This document shows positions 1 through 6,665 of a stretch of 7,534 bases of DNA, one piece after another. Position 1 is the stretch's first letter. Each line of letters starts with the position of its first letter. The notes under the pieces were generated by a model. That model searched no databases. It was given only the letters and a program-made list of their open reading frames with translations, and was not told the DNA's origin. Position numbers and translations under genes: made by a program. This DNA is from Balneolaceae bacterium (GTDB taxonomy: Bacteria > Bacteroidota > Rhodothermia > Balneolales > Balneolaceae). The stretch is taken from positions 1 to 7,534 of the forward strand of contig SKGY01000033.1 of assembly GCA_007117235.1 (NCBI GenBank), in the 5' to 3' direction.

Positions 1-49
1 AAATATAAACCTTTTAAAGCGGTTTGTGGATTCCTTATTTTCGGTTCAT

Positions 50-1885
50 ATGTCAGTAACACTCAAAGAAAAAATAGCTCATCTTCCGTTTAGTCCGGGC
101 GTTTATCAGTTCAAAGATAGCGGTGGTAACCATATCTATGTTGGTAAAGCCAAAAAGCTGAGAAACCGGGTTCGGTCCTATTTTCAGGACTCGCGTAATC
201 ATGACGGGAGAATTAGAGTAATGGTTTCAAAGATCACTGACGTTGATGTGATTGTTACAGATTCAGAAGCAGAAGCCCTGATTCTCGAGAACAATCTTAT
301 CAAAAAATATCAGCCCCGCTATAATATTATGTACAGGGATGATAAGTCATATCCTTATATCTGCATAACTAAAGAGAGAAAACCGAGAGTTTACCCAACT
401 CGCACCGTAATAAGAGATGGTAGTCAATATTTTGGACCCTATGATCATGTAGGGCATATGCGGCGAATGCTTGAGACCATTAGGAAAACATTTGGAATGT
501 GTACCTGTGCTGTATCGCCTAAGATGATCGATAAATCAAGGGGTGCTCCAAAATGGCACTCTTGTTTTGATGATTATTTGAAAAATTGTTCCGGAGACTG
601 GGACGAAGAGCAGTATAGATCGGCAATTGAAAAAGTGGAGAGATTGTTATCAGGGAAAACTGACGATCTTATCAGAGAAATCAAAGAGGAGATGGAGATA
701 GCATCTTCAGCAATGGAATTTGAAGAGGCTGCAAGATTGAGAGACAGCATGCAATCTCTCCAGAAGTATAATCAGAAGATGAAGATTGTAGCTAATAAAA
801 ATGTGCATCGTGATGTATTTGCAATCGATGTGAGTGATGAAATTGGCGAAGCGTGCGGTGTATTATTTAAGATTCGTGAGGGTAAACTGATCGGTAAATT
901 TCACAGGTTTTTGAAGAATATTGATGGAACAACCAGATCACAGATGATTCAATCATTTGTTGAAGATTATTATACCGGACAAATGACCGGTGCTATTCCG
1001 GATGAGGTATACCTGAGCGATACTATGGAAGATGGCGATCCGCTTCTTGAATATCTGTGGGAACAAAGAGGTAAGAAAGTGCCGATACACGTACCTCAAA
1101 TAGGGGAGAAAAAGCATCTGATTGAGATGGCCATCACAAATGCCCGACTGAATTTAGGTGAGAGAAAACTGGAAAAGCAGAAAGCTGAGAAAGATCGCAT
1201 TCCTCAATCGGTAAAAGATTTAAAAGAGTATTTGGGTCTTTCGAGACTGCCAAGGCGTATAGAGTGTTTTGATAATTCCAACACTCAGGGTTCTGATCCG
1301 GTTGCTTCGATGGTGTCTTTTGTGGATGCTCAGCCAAGAAAAAGTGAATACAAACGATTTAAAATTAAAACGGTAACCGGTCCCGATGATTTTGCATCGA
1401 TGGCTGAAGTTGTAAAGCGGCGATATTCCAAAGTTAAAAAGGAGAAATTACAGGTTCCTGATTTGATAGTGGTTGACGGAGGGAAAGGCCAGTTAAACGC
1501 TGCAATTGAAGCATTGAAAGAGATAGACTTTTATGATGAATGTGAAATTGTTGGACTAGCAAAACGACTGGAAGAGGTATTTTTACCCGGTAAGCAGGAT
1601 GCAGTTATGATTCCCAAAACATCATCTTCATTAAAACTTCTTCAGCGCGCACGTGATGAGGCGCATCGATTTGCGATCAATTACCACCGTCAAAAACGAT
1701 CAAAGAGAACACTTCAGACCGAACTGACTGAGATTGATGGTGTTGGAGAAAAGACAGCTCAGAAGCTTCTGGTTACTTTCGGATCGGTAAAACAGATAAG
1801 AGAGGCAGAAAAATCAGCCCTTAAGGATTTTCTCGGTGAGCAGACCGGGGAAAATGTCTATAACTATTTTCATAGCGAGTCGTGA
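50..1885 (+). CDS. uvrC: UvrABC system protein C (excinuclease subunit UvrC)
   Basis: UvrC makes the 3' and 5' incisions around a bulky DNA lesion after UvrA/UvrB damage recognition, in the cytoplasm. From the ATG at 50 the protein has 611 residues, normal for the family. Seen in order: a GIY-YIG nuclease domain (about 11-90; SPGVYQF, IYVGKAK with Arg39 in RNRVRSYF, and Glu80 in ALILENN); a Cys-containing segment (about 151-184); a UVR UvrB-binding motif (about 204-240; FEEAARLRD); an RNase H-like endonuclease domain with Asp408 (ECFDNS), Asp476 (VVDGGKGQ) and His539 (DEAHRFA) as the likely metal ligands; and a helix-hairpin-helix unit (about 560-593; IDGVGEKTAQKLL). An in-frame GTG at 26 would add eight residues, but family members normally begin just before the LKEK...LPxSPGVY segment, so the ATG is preferred; neither start has a clear ribosome binding site. 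The residue at the usual fourth Fe-S cysteine position is Trp184. Function is clear; only the start is uncertain. Confidence 0.97.
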   Translation: MSVTLKEKIAHLPFSPGVYQFKDSGGNHIYVGKAKKLRNRVRSYFQDSRNHDGRIRVMVSKITDVDVIVTDSEAEALILENNLIKKYQPRYNIMYRDDKSYPYICITKERKPRVYPTRTVIRDGSQYFGPYDHVGHMRRMLETIRKTFGMCTCAVSPKMIDKSRGAPKWHSCFDDYLKNCSGDWDEEQYRSAIEKVERLLSGKTDDLIREIKEEMEIASSAMEFEEAARLRDSMQSLQKYNQKMKIVANKNVHRDVFAIDVSDEIGEACGVLFKIREGKLIGKFHRFLKNIDGTTRSQMIQSFVEDYYTGQMTGAIPDEVYLSDTMEDGDPLLEYLWEQRGKKVPIHVPQIGEKKHLIEMAITNARLNLGERKLEKQKAEKDRIPQSVKDLKEYLGLSRLPRRIECFDNSNTQGSDPVASMVSFVDAQPRKSEYKRFKIKTVTGPDDFASMAEVVKRRYSKVKKEKLQVPDLIVVDGGKGQLNAAIEALKEIDFYDECEIVGLAKRLEEVFLPGKQDAVMIPKTSSSLKLLQRARDEAHRFAINYHRQKRSKRTLQTELTEIDGVGEKTAQKLLVTFGSVKQIREAEKSALKDFLGEQTGENVYNYFHSES

Positions 1886-1906
1886 TTTAATTAGCATGAA
1901 AATGTG

Positions 1907-1938
1907 ATAGAATCTCATGAAAGTATCGGCTATTCTAT
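1907..1938 (+). repeat. Weak inverted repeat downstream of uvrC
   Basis: ATAGAAT (1907-1913) is the exact reverse complement of ATTCTAT (1932-1938), separated by 18 nt, and begins about 20 nt after the uvrC stop. The stem is AT-rich and only 7 bp, and it is followed by an A-rich rather than T-rich stretch. It is therefore a poor intrinsic terminator for uvrC and may be chance. Confidence 0.25.
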
Positions 1939-1987
1939 AAATAAATTAAAAAAGTTAGTGTGCTAAGTCTGAAAATTTGACTAATCA

Positions 1988-2013
1988 GGAACTTTGGCAT
2001 GTTCTATGCGGTA
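1988..2013 (+). promoter_or_regulatory. Possible ECF-type promoter of the sigma/anti-sigma unit
   Basis: GGAACTT at 1988-1994 matches the GGAAC-type -35 element recognised by many ECF sigma factors. After GGAAC and a 15-nt spacer comes GCGGTA (2008-2013), which could act as the -10. The motif lies about 115 nt upstream of the sigma gene in the 220-nt gap that begins after uvrC. That is where an autoregulated ECF promoter would be expected, but a GGAAC pentamer occurs often by chance. The rest of 1886-2105 shows no tRNA, no convincing small gene and no strong terminator. Confidence 0.3.
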
Positions 2014-2105
2014 AACAAACCAACAGGGTAAAAACTACGTACGAATGGTAGAAATAAGAAAACTGTTTTGTAAGTAGTTGTTTCAGATCATAAATTGTAA
2101 GCAAT

Positions 2106-2741
2106 ATGAAGCTAAATAATACGGATTACATACCGGCTGAATTCGAAGCGATGCAGGATAAAGAGTTAGTGCATCTATTTAGAAAAAAAGATGATCAACT
2201 CGCATTCAGAGAATTGATGAACAGGCATCAAGCCAAAGTCTATTCTTACATCTTTAGCATGATTCAGAACCGCGAAATCGCCAACGATATTTTTCAGGAA
2301 ACCTTCACAAAGGTGATCACCAAGATGGACGACACCTACAATGAACAAGGTAAATGGATAGCGTGGGTGATGCGTATTGCGCATAATGCAACAATTGATC
2401 ACATCAGAAAACAAAAACGGTTTGTGGACGTTAGTAGCTCATATGATAAAGAATCGAAAACAGATTTTTATGATAGGTTGCCCGACGAAGATTCCACAGG
2501 CCAGCACGAACAACTGGAACTGGACGAATCGACGGCGAGTCTATTGAAGCATATTCAAAATCTACCCGAAGAGCAGCGAACAGTTGTGATGCTACGCCAC
2601 TACTATGAAATGCCTTTTAAGGAGATTGCTGAATTGACAAACGTCTCAATTAATACAGCTTTGGGTCGTATGCGATATGCTTTGATTAACCTTCGTAAAA
2701 TGTTCGATGAAGAATATGAGAAGGAATCAAATAACGTATGA
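2106..2741 (+). CDS. ECF-type RNA polymerase sigma factor (sigma-70 family)
   Basis: This is an alternative sigma factor of 211 residues that would direct core RNA polymerase to a specific promoter set. Sigma region 2 spans about 32-105 (AFRELMNRHQAKVYSYIF, the DIFQETF core-binding stretch, and the -10-reading segment WIAWVMRIAHNATIDHIRK). An acidic, Ser-rich linker occupies about 106-144. Region 4 spans about 145-198 (LPEEQRTVVMLRHYYEMPFK followed by the helix-turn-helix EIAELTNVSINTALGRMRYA). Regions 1 and 3 are absent, as in ECF factors. The ATG at 2106 is used. An internal ATG at 2151 (MQDKELVHLF) would also give a typical ECF N-terminus, and neither has a strong ribosome binding site. 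The stop overlaps the next start by 4 nt (ATGA, 2738-2741), implying translational coupling with a membrane partner that probably holds this factor inactive. The ECF subgroup and regulon cannot be told from sequence alone. Confidence 0.93.
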   Translation: MKLNNTDYIPAEFEAMQDKELVHLFRKKDDQLAFRELMNRHQAKVYSYIFSMIQNREIANDIFQETFTKVITKMDDTYNEQGKWIAWVMRIAHNATIDHIRKQKRFVDVSSSYDKESKTDFYDRLPDEDSTGQHEQLELDESTASLLKHIQNLPEEQRTVVMLRHYYEMPFKEIAELTNVSINTALGRMRYALINLRKMFDEEYEKESNNV

Positions 2742-3334
2742 GAAATAAGGATACACGCATTATTTCATATCTTTTTAATGAGATGGACCCTTCAGAAAGG
2801 GTTGAATTTGAAAGAAAGCTCATAGATGATGAAAACCTATTGATTGAGGTTGAGTCGTTGAAGCAGACTAAACTAAGGCTATCACCTCTTCCGGAATTGC
2901 ATCCACCTAAGCATATTATAGAGTCTGTTTTAAAAGAGGCTGAAGAGTATTCCCGCAAATCTGTGATTAACAGAGGCAGATCTGTTTACTATGCTGCAGC
3001 TGCAGTTCTGATCACCGGCTTTTTGGCGAGTGCAATTCTGCTAGATCAGAACACAGAAAACTCGTCGGCGGCACAAGCATCAGTATCAGCACCGACTTTT
3101 GAGACAACTCAGTCTCCAATTAACAGGGTCACTTCAGTCAGGCAGGCTTCTGCCCCTTTACAATGGATTGATAGTAACGATGTTATTCGTTTTTCAGACC
3201 GTGTCAGTCAAAATCAAACTTCAGACATAGACTCTATTTTCAAAAATAGCTATAAAAAGTTAACTCCTGTGACTAATCCGACTCAAACCGGCGCTTATCA
3301 CAGAAATTTACAACTAACCGGTTCACGTCCCTGA
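2738..3334 (+). CDS. Putative membrane anti-sigma factor (single transmembrane helix, no cysteine)
   Basis: Probable partner of the preceding sigma factor. This is an inference from the 4-nt overlap and the topology, not from a recognised catalytic motif. The 198 residues comprise an acidic and basic helical N-terminal part (about 1-80) whose ISYLFNEMDPSERVEFERKL resembles the first helices of anti-sigma domains, a membrane helix (about 83-103; YYAAAAVLITGFLASAILL), and a Ser/Thr/Gln/Asn-rich tail (about 104-198) expected outside the inner membrane. Positive residues (RKSVINRGR) before the helix support an N-inside orientation. The protein has no cysteine at all, so it is not a zinc-binding (HxxxCxxC) anti-sigma factor. 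The tail has no fold I recognise and is rich in residues typical of disordered segments. It could alternatively be a membrane co-regulator. The stop codon sits at the edge of an inverted repeat. Confidence 0.72.
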   Translation: MRNKDTRIISYLFNEMDPSERVEFERKLIDDENLLIEVESLKQTKLRLSPLPELHPPKHIIESVLKEAEEYSRKSVINRGRSVYYAAAAVLITGFLASAILLDQNTENSSAAQASVSAPTFETTQSPINRVTSVRQASAPLQWIDSNDVIRFSDRVSQNQTSDIDSIFKNSYKKLTPVTNPTQTGAYHRNLQLTGSRP

Positions 3335-3372
3335 TAGTCTTCTGATATCATTAATCAGCGATTTTGACTATC
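3333..3372 (+). repeat. Nested inverted repeat after the anti-sigma gene (possible terminator or attenuator)
   Basis: GATAGTC (3333-3339), which overlaps the anti-sigma stop codon, is the exact reverse complement of GACTATC (3366-3372). Inside it CTGAT (3342-3346) pairs with ATCAG (3354-3358) around a 7-nt loop. The resulting RNA would be a two-part hairpin with an asymmetric internal loop. A short T5 run follows at 3381-3385, not immediately after the stem, so it is at best a weak intrinsic terminator between the sigma unit and parA. Confidence 0.4.
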
Positions 3373-3436
3373 TATCCACATTTTTGACAGCTTCAATGTG
3401 TATAACTTCTTTTGATTGCGGTTTAACTGTGGGTTA
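3372..3436. promoter_or_regulatory. Cluster of DnaA-box-like 9-mers upstream of parA
   Basis: Against the consensus TTATNCACA, three sites are seen: CTATCCACA at 3372-3380 on the + strand (8 of 9), TGTGTATAA at 3397-3405, which reads TTATACACA on the - strand (full match), and TGTGGGTTA at 3428-3436 on the - strand (7 of 9 against TTATCCACA). The first two face each other across 16 nt. A stretch of about 47 nt that is roughly one-quarter G+C follows (3434-3480). The group could be a replication-origin fragment or a DnaA-controlled promoter. The third site is weak and the consensus is taken from other bacteria. Confidence 0.35.
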
Positions 3437-3440
3437 TATT
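3412..3440 (+). promoter_or_regulatory. Candidate parA promoter
   Basis: TTGATT (3412-3417) and TATATT (3435-3440) are separated by 17 nt and resemble housekeeping -35 and -10 elements (4 of 6 and 5 of 6). The predicted start near 3447 would give a leader of about 33 nt before the parA ATG. The -10 overlaps the weakest DnaA-box-like site. Promoter rules in this phylum differ from the E. coli consensus, so this is tentative. Confidence 0.3.
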
Positions 3441-3479
3441 CATTTACAATAAATCACCATAACTGTACCTATAAAACGA

Positions 3480-4274
3480 ATGGGTAAATTCATATCTATT
3501 GCTAATCAGAAGGGAGGCGTTGGTAAAACAACGACTGCGATAAATCTGGCTGCAAGTTTAGCAGCTATTGAGCATCCAACCCTGATTATTGACATCGATC
3601 CGCAAAGCAATTCAACAAGTGGGCTTGGGATTGAGCCAAAAACTGTATCAAATTCTGTATATGAAGTAATGATAGGTGGCGTTCATGTAAAAGACGCCAT
3701 CAGGGATACTGAATTACCATATTTGGATCTTATTCCTTCACATATCAATCTGGTTGGGGCAGAAATTGAGATGGTTGACCGGAATGAGCGCGAACGTATC
3801 CTTGCAAAAGCGATAGAGCCGGTTAAAGATAAATACGATTTCATAATTATCGATTGTCCTCCATCTTTGGGGCTTCTTACAATTAATGCATTAACCGCAT
3901 CAAACTCTGTTTTAATACCTGTACAGTGCGAGTATTTTGCACTTGAAGGTTTAGGACAACTCCTTAATACAATCAAAATCGTGCGCCAACACCTCAATCC
4001 GGATCTCGATATTGAAGGTGTGCTGCTAACGATGTATGATACACGTACAAGATTGTCGAATCAGGTTGCTGATGAAGTAAAGCGTTATTTTGACGATAAG
4101 GTGTTTTCATCTGTTATCTCAAGAAATGTAAGACTCGCAGAAGCGCCAAGTTTTGGTAAACCGGCAATTCTATACGATGCCACAAGTGTTGGTTCAAAAA
4201 ATTATCTTGCACTGGCAAGAGAGATTATTCAAAGAAATAAAAAGCAGTTTAAGAATAGCCCTGCACTCACTTAA
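3480..4274 (+). CDS. parA: Chromosome-partitioning ATPase ParA (Soj)
   Basis: A ParA/MinD-superfamily ATPase of 264 residues that binds DNA non-specifically as an ATP dimer and works with ParB to segregate newly replicated origins. Visible motifs: the deviant Walker A KGGVGKTT (11-18, with signature Lys11 and catalytic-loop Lys16), the Walker A' segment [10 protein letters not shown] (37-46), and Walker [11 protein letters not shown] (122-131, Asp125). The late conserved block [15 protein letters not shown] (214-228) is typical of chromosomal Soj proteins. The protein starts almost directly at the P-loop strand, with no N-terminal helix-turn-helix, so it is the chromosomal (type Ib-sized) form and not a plasmid type Ia ParA. 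parB follows after 12 nt, which confirms the assignment. The ATG at 3480 is the natural start, as only [10 protein letters not shown] precedes the P-loop. Confidence 0.96.
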   Translation: MGKFISIANQKGGVGKTTTAINLAASLAAIEHPTLIIDIDPQSNSTSGLGIEPKTVSNSVYEVMIGGVHVKDAIRDTELPYLDLIPSHINLVGAEIEMVDRNERERILAKAIEPVKDKYDFIIIDCPPSLGLLTINALTASNSVLIPVQCEYFALEGLGQLLNTIKIVRQHLNPDLDIEGVLLTMYDTRTRLSNQVADEVKRYFDDKVFSSVISRNVRLAEAPSFGKPAILYDATSVGSKNYLALAREIIQRNKKQFKNSPALT

Positions 4275-4286
4275 TTAGGGTAGATT

Positions 4287-5210
4287 ATGTCAAAAAAAGT
4301 ACTTGGACGTGGACTTGGAGCTTTTTTCCCTGATTATGAGGATGACGATAAAAAGGGAGATAGCGGCGAGAGTACAAAAACAAAAACCGCTGTTCCAATT
4401 GAACCGGTTGATCGCGTCAATGTTGTACTGAATATCCCGGTTGATCATATTCGACCTAATCCTCATCAGCCTAGGACAGAGTTTAAGGAAGAGGCGCTCG
4501 AACAACTATCTTCTTCCATTGAAAAACATGGGTTGATACAGCCGGTAACAGTAAGATATTTAGGTGAAAAAAGATTTGAGCTAATTAGTGGTGAACGCCG
4601 GCTAAGAGCCACTAAAATGGCTGGAATAGATGAAATTCCTGCATATATAAGAGAAGTTAATGATGAGCAGATCATCGCTTTTGCGTTGATTGAGAATATT
4701 CAACGTGAAGAACTTAATCCGCTTGAGATATCATTGGGCTATCAGAGACTGATTGATGAAGTTGGATACACGCAGAGTGAAGTTGCAGAACGTGTTGGAA
4801 AAAACCGTACAACCGTTACCAATATGCTGCGTCTGCTTCAACTACCTGACTTTATTCAGGCTGCATTGCGTGATGAACAAATATCAACCGGGCACGCTCG
4901 TTCGCTTATTAATCTTAAAAGTGAAAATGACCAGAAGAGCGTACTGAAGAAAATTATTTCAAAATCACTTTCAGTCCGACAGACTGAAGATCTGGTTCGT
5001 TCGCTTGATAAAAAGAATGAACAAGCTACATCGAAGAAAGTAAAAGAGAAGTCTGATCCTTTTATAGAAGACATATCAAAGAAACTTCGAAGCACACTTA
5101 GCACTAAGGTTAATATCAAACAGAAAGGAAAGGGTGGGGAGATTAGAATTGAATACTATTCTAATGACGATTTAGAACGCCTGATGCAGTTATTTGATGA
5201 AATGGATTAG
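4287..5210 (+). CDS. parB: Chromosome-partitioning protein ParB (Spo0J)
   Basis: ParB binds parS sites near the origin, slides along DNA as a CTP-dependent clamp, and stimulates ParA ATPase. It has 307 residues. The N-terminal KKVLGRGLGAFF (3-14) is the basic ParA-activating peptide. After an acidic, charged linker (about 16-45) comes the ParB/Srx CTP-binding domain (about 47-145) with NPHQPR (58-63), GERRLRA (102-108) and ENIQREELNPLE (136-147). The helix-turn-helix for parS recognition follows (about 161-186, YTQSEVAERVGKNRTTVTNM), then ISTGHARSLINL (199-210). A charged Lys-rich linker (about 238-265) leads to the C-terminal dimerisation domain. A short AGGG lies 6 nt before the ATG, one of the few purine-rich ribosome-binding candidates in the window. 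The 3' end overlaps the next gene by 14 nt. No parS-like palindrome was found in this window. Confidence 0.96.
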   Translation: MSKKVLGRGLGAFFPDYEDDDKKGDSGESTKTKTAVPIEPVDRVNVVLNIPVDHIRPNPHQPRTEFKEEALEQLSSSIEKHGLIQPVTVRYLGEKRFELISGERRLRATKMAGIDEIPAYIREVNDEQIIAFALIENIQREELNPLEISLGYQRLIDEVGYTQSEVAERVGKNRTTVTNMLRLLQLPDFIQAALRDEQISTGHARSLINLKSENDQKSVLKKIISKSLSVRQTEDLVRSLDKKNEQATSKKVKEKSDPFIEDISKKLRSTLSTKVNIKQKGKGGEIRIEYYSNDDLERLMQLFDEMD

Positions 5211-5826
5211 TATAGTCATATTCCTGTTGGTTGTTACAACTTTAGAAAGTGTAAAAGCCCAATCTACGCTCCTTAATCCAGATTTTAGTTTGCTTGAAAA
5301 TAGAATAGCGGAGCCTTTGTTAAATGCTGAGTACAGTGATAATAAAAGTAACAGAGAGGAGTATCCATCACCAAAATCGGTGATGCGAGAATCGATGATC
5401 TTTCCCGGATGGGGCCAGATTGAAAACAGACAAATTTGGAAAGTTCCGATTATATATGGTTTGTTCACGGGGATCGGGTTTTACACTGCCTATTTAAACA
5501 ATGACTATCAGGACCACAGAGCAGCGTTTTATAACAGTTTTCCTGATAATGACGATTTCCGTTTCGGACCAACTCCTGAAAGGCTGGCAAATGTTAGCCC
5601 GAATCAGTTACAGTCAAATCGAAACAGTTTGAGAAATCAGAGGGATTTTATGTTCGTGGTAATGGGGCTGGCATACGGATTAAACGTTTTAGACGCCTAT
5701 GTTTTTGCCCACATGCGTAGCTTTGATGTTTCAGATGATTTGTCGGCTAATACCACAATATCACCCGTAATTATGGCTGAGGGAAGTCCCGGTATCACAT
5801 TGAAAATTTCACTTCACACAAAATAA
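5197..5826 (+). CDS. DUF5683-like exported/membrane protein of the parAB operon
   Basis: A protein of 209 residues and unknown function. It has a signal-peptide-like N-terminus (about 1-21; MKWISIVIFLLVVTTLESVKA, likely cut before QST), a variable polar stretch, and then the family core: MIFPGWGQIENRQIWKVPII (67-86), which runs into a first membrane segment (about 82-100), NNDYQDHRAAFYN (101-113), and a second membrane segment (about 151-170) ending in VLDAYVFAHMRSFDVSDDL. This pattern of a PGxGQ motif, KxPI helix and DAYVxAH...FDVSDDL is what I associate with DUF5683, found beside parA-parB in Bacteroidota and relatives. The ATG at 5197 is chosen over an in-frame TTG at 5194. Either start lies inside parB, so translation is probably coupled to it. 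The next gene begins 5 nt after the stop. An envelope location suggests a link between segregation and the cell surface, but that is inference. Confidence 0.87.
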   Translation: MKWISIVIFLLVVTTLESVKAQSTLLNPDFSLLENRIAEPLLNAEYSDNKSNREEYPSPKSVMRESMIFPGWGQIENRQIWKVPIIYGLFTGIGFYTAYLNNDYQDHRAAFYNSFPDNDDFRFGPTPERLANVSPNQLQSNRNSLRNQRDFMFVVMGLAYGLNVLDAYVFAHMRSFDVSDDLSANTTISPVIMAEGSPGITLKISLHTK

Positions 5827-5831
5827 ATACT

Positions 5832-6545
5832 ATGTCAGCACCCGAATATTTTAAAGAAAGCGAAAAACCTTCAGATCAATTTGACGATGGGAGTAATAAA
5901 GATCTTTGGAGCATTTTTAAAATAATGGGAGAGTTTGTTGATGGTTATGACAAACTCCTGAAAGTTGGTCCATGTGTGTCAGTATATGGGTCTGCCAGAC
6001 TAAAACCAGGGAATAAGTATTACGATATGGCTGTAAAAACAGCTGAATTGATATCTGAAAACGGATTTGGAGTTATTACAGGAGGTGGCCCCGGAATAAT
6101 GGAAGCCGGAAACAGAGGGGCAAAAAATATGGGTGGTAAATCTGTTGGCTTGGGGATTGAGTTGCCTTTTGAACAGGGTGTGAATGAGTATGTTCACCCT
6201 CAGTATGAAATTAATTTCAAGTACTTTTTTGTCAGGAAAGTGATGTTTGTCAAGTATGCACAGGGGTTTATTGTATTTCCCGGTGGTTTCGGTACCCTTG
6301 ACGAACTATTTGAAACCCTTACTTTAATACAAACTCAAAAAATAAAACGAATTCCTATTGTATTGGTTGGAACCGAGTATTGGGGTGGTTTAGTAGATTG
6401 GATTCAAAACAGACTTGTTGATGATGGACTTATAAATGAAGCTGATGTTGACCTGTTTTTGCTCACAGATGACTATGAGGAGGCTGTGAAGCATGTCTGT
6501 GACTTCTATAAGAAGCGTAAACTAGAACCTAACTTCTCCTATTAG
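5832..6545 (+). CDS. LOG family protein (TIGR00730), nucleoside 5'-monophosphate phosphoribohydrolase
   Basis: A Rossmann-fold enzyme of 237 residues from the LOG family, whose characterised members hydrolyse nucleoside monophosphates (including cytokinin ribotides) to base and ribose 5-phosphate. Older annotations call such proteins lysine decarboxylases, which is not supported. The family signatures are VSVYGSAR (49-56), GGGPGIMEAGNRGA (84-97), the conserved Arg-Lys in FFVRKVMFVKYA (132-143) and the catalytic PGGFGTLDELFE (150-161). About 45 extra charged N-terminal residues precede the core. These occur in longer LOG proteins and may aid oligomerisation. It is cytoplasmic, with no signal peptide or membrane segment. 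It starts 5 nt after the DUF5683-like gene and so is probably co-transcribed with parAB. The in vivo substrate cannot be predicted here and no cytokinin pathway gene is nearby. Confidence 0.92.
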   Translation: MSAPEYFKESEKPSDQFDDGSNKDLWSIFKIMGEFVDGYDKLLKVGPCVSVYGSARLKPGNKYYDMAVKTAELISENGFGVITGGGPGIMEAGNRGAKNMGGKSVGLGIELPFEQGVNEYVHPQYEINFKYFFVRKVMFVKYAQGFIVFPGGFGTLDELFETLTLIQTQKIKRIPIVLVGTEYWGGLVDWIQNRLVDDGLINEADVDLFLLTDDYEEAVKHVCDFYKKRKLEPNFSY

Positions 6546-6665
6546 GAAACTTTTTAACTTTAAATGAGTTTTTATAATGTAGTGGCCTTTTTAATGATTT
6601 TGTGTGTAAAATTTCATTAAGTTAAGCCCGTTTAAATGGATAGAATCAAAAATAATCAGATCACC

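Noticed and set aside
1650..1655. CACGTG core inside uvrC as a possible parS centre
   Set aside because: The flanks do not match: only one of the ten outer parS positions agrees, and it lies in a conserved coding segment (RARDEAHRFA).
1999..2031. Ten-codon reading frame (MFYAVNKPTG) in the gap upstream of the sigma gene
   Set aside because: It is too short, has no ribosome binding site, and overlaps the candidate promoter. There is no support for expression.
2068..2096. TTGTAA and TAAATT with 17-nt spacing just ahead of the sigma gene
   Set aside because: Both hexamers match at only 4 of 6 positions, and the implied start would leave a leader of only a few nucleotides.
5832..6545. Annotation as lysine decarboxylase
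   Set aside because: The PGGxGTxxE signature belongs to LOG phosphoribohydrolases, and no pyridoxal-phosphate decarboxylase motif is present.
6547..6571. AAACT/AGTTT inverted repeat after the LOG gene as a terminator
   Set aside because: The stem is only 5 bp, AT-rich, with a 15-nt loop. It is too weak to call.
6573..6578. Perfect TATAAT upstream of the TPR gene as a -10 element
   Set aside because: No -35-like hexamer lies 16-18 nt upstream (the stretch there is CTTTTT), and the hexamer is likely by chance in this AT-rich gap.
6601..6609. TGTGTGTAA as another DnaA-box-like site
   Set aside because: A single 8 of 9 match with no neighbours. Several such matches are expected by chance in a window of this size.
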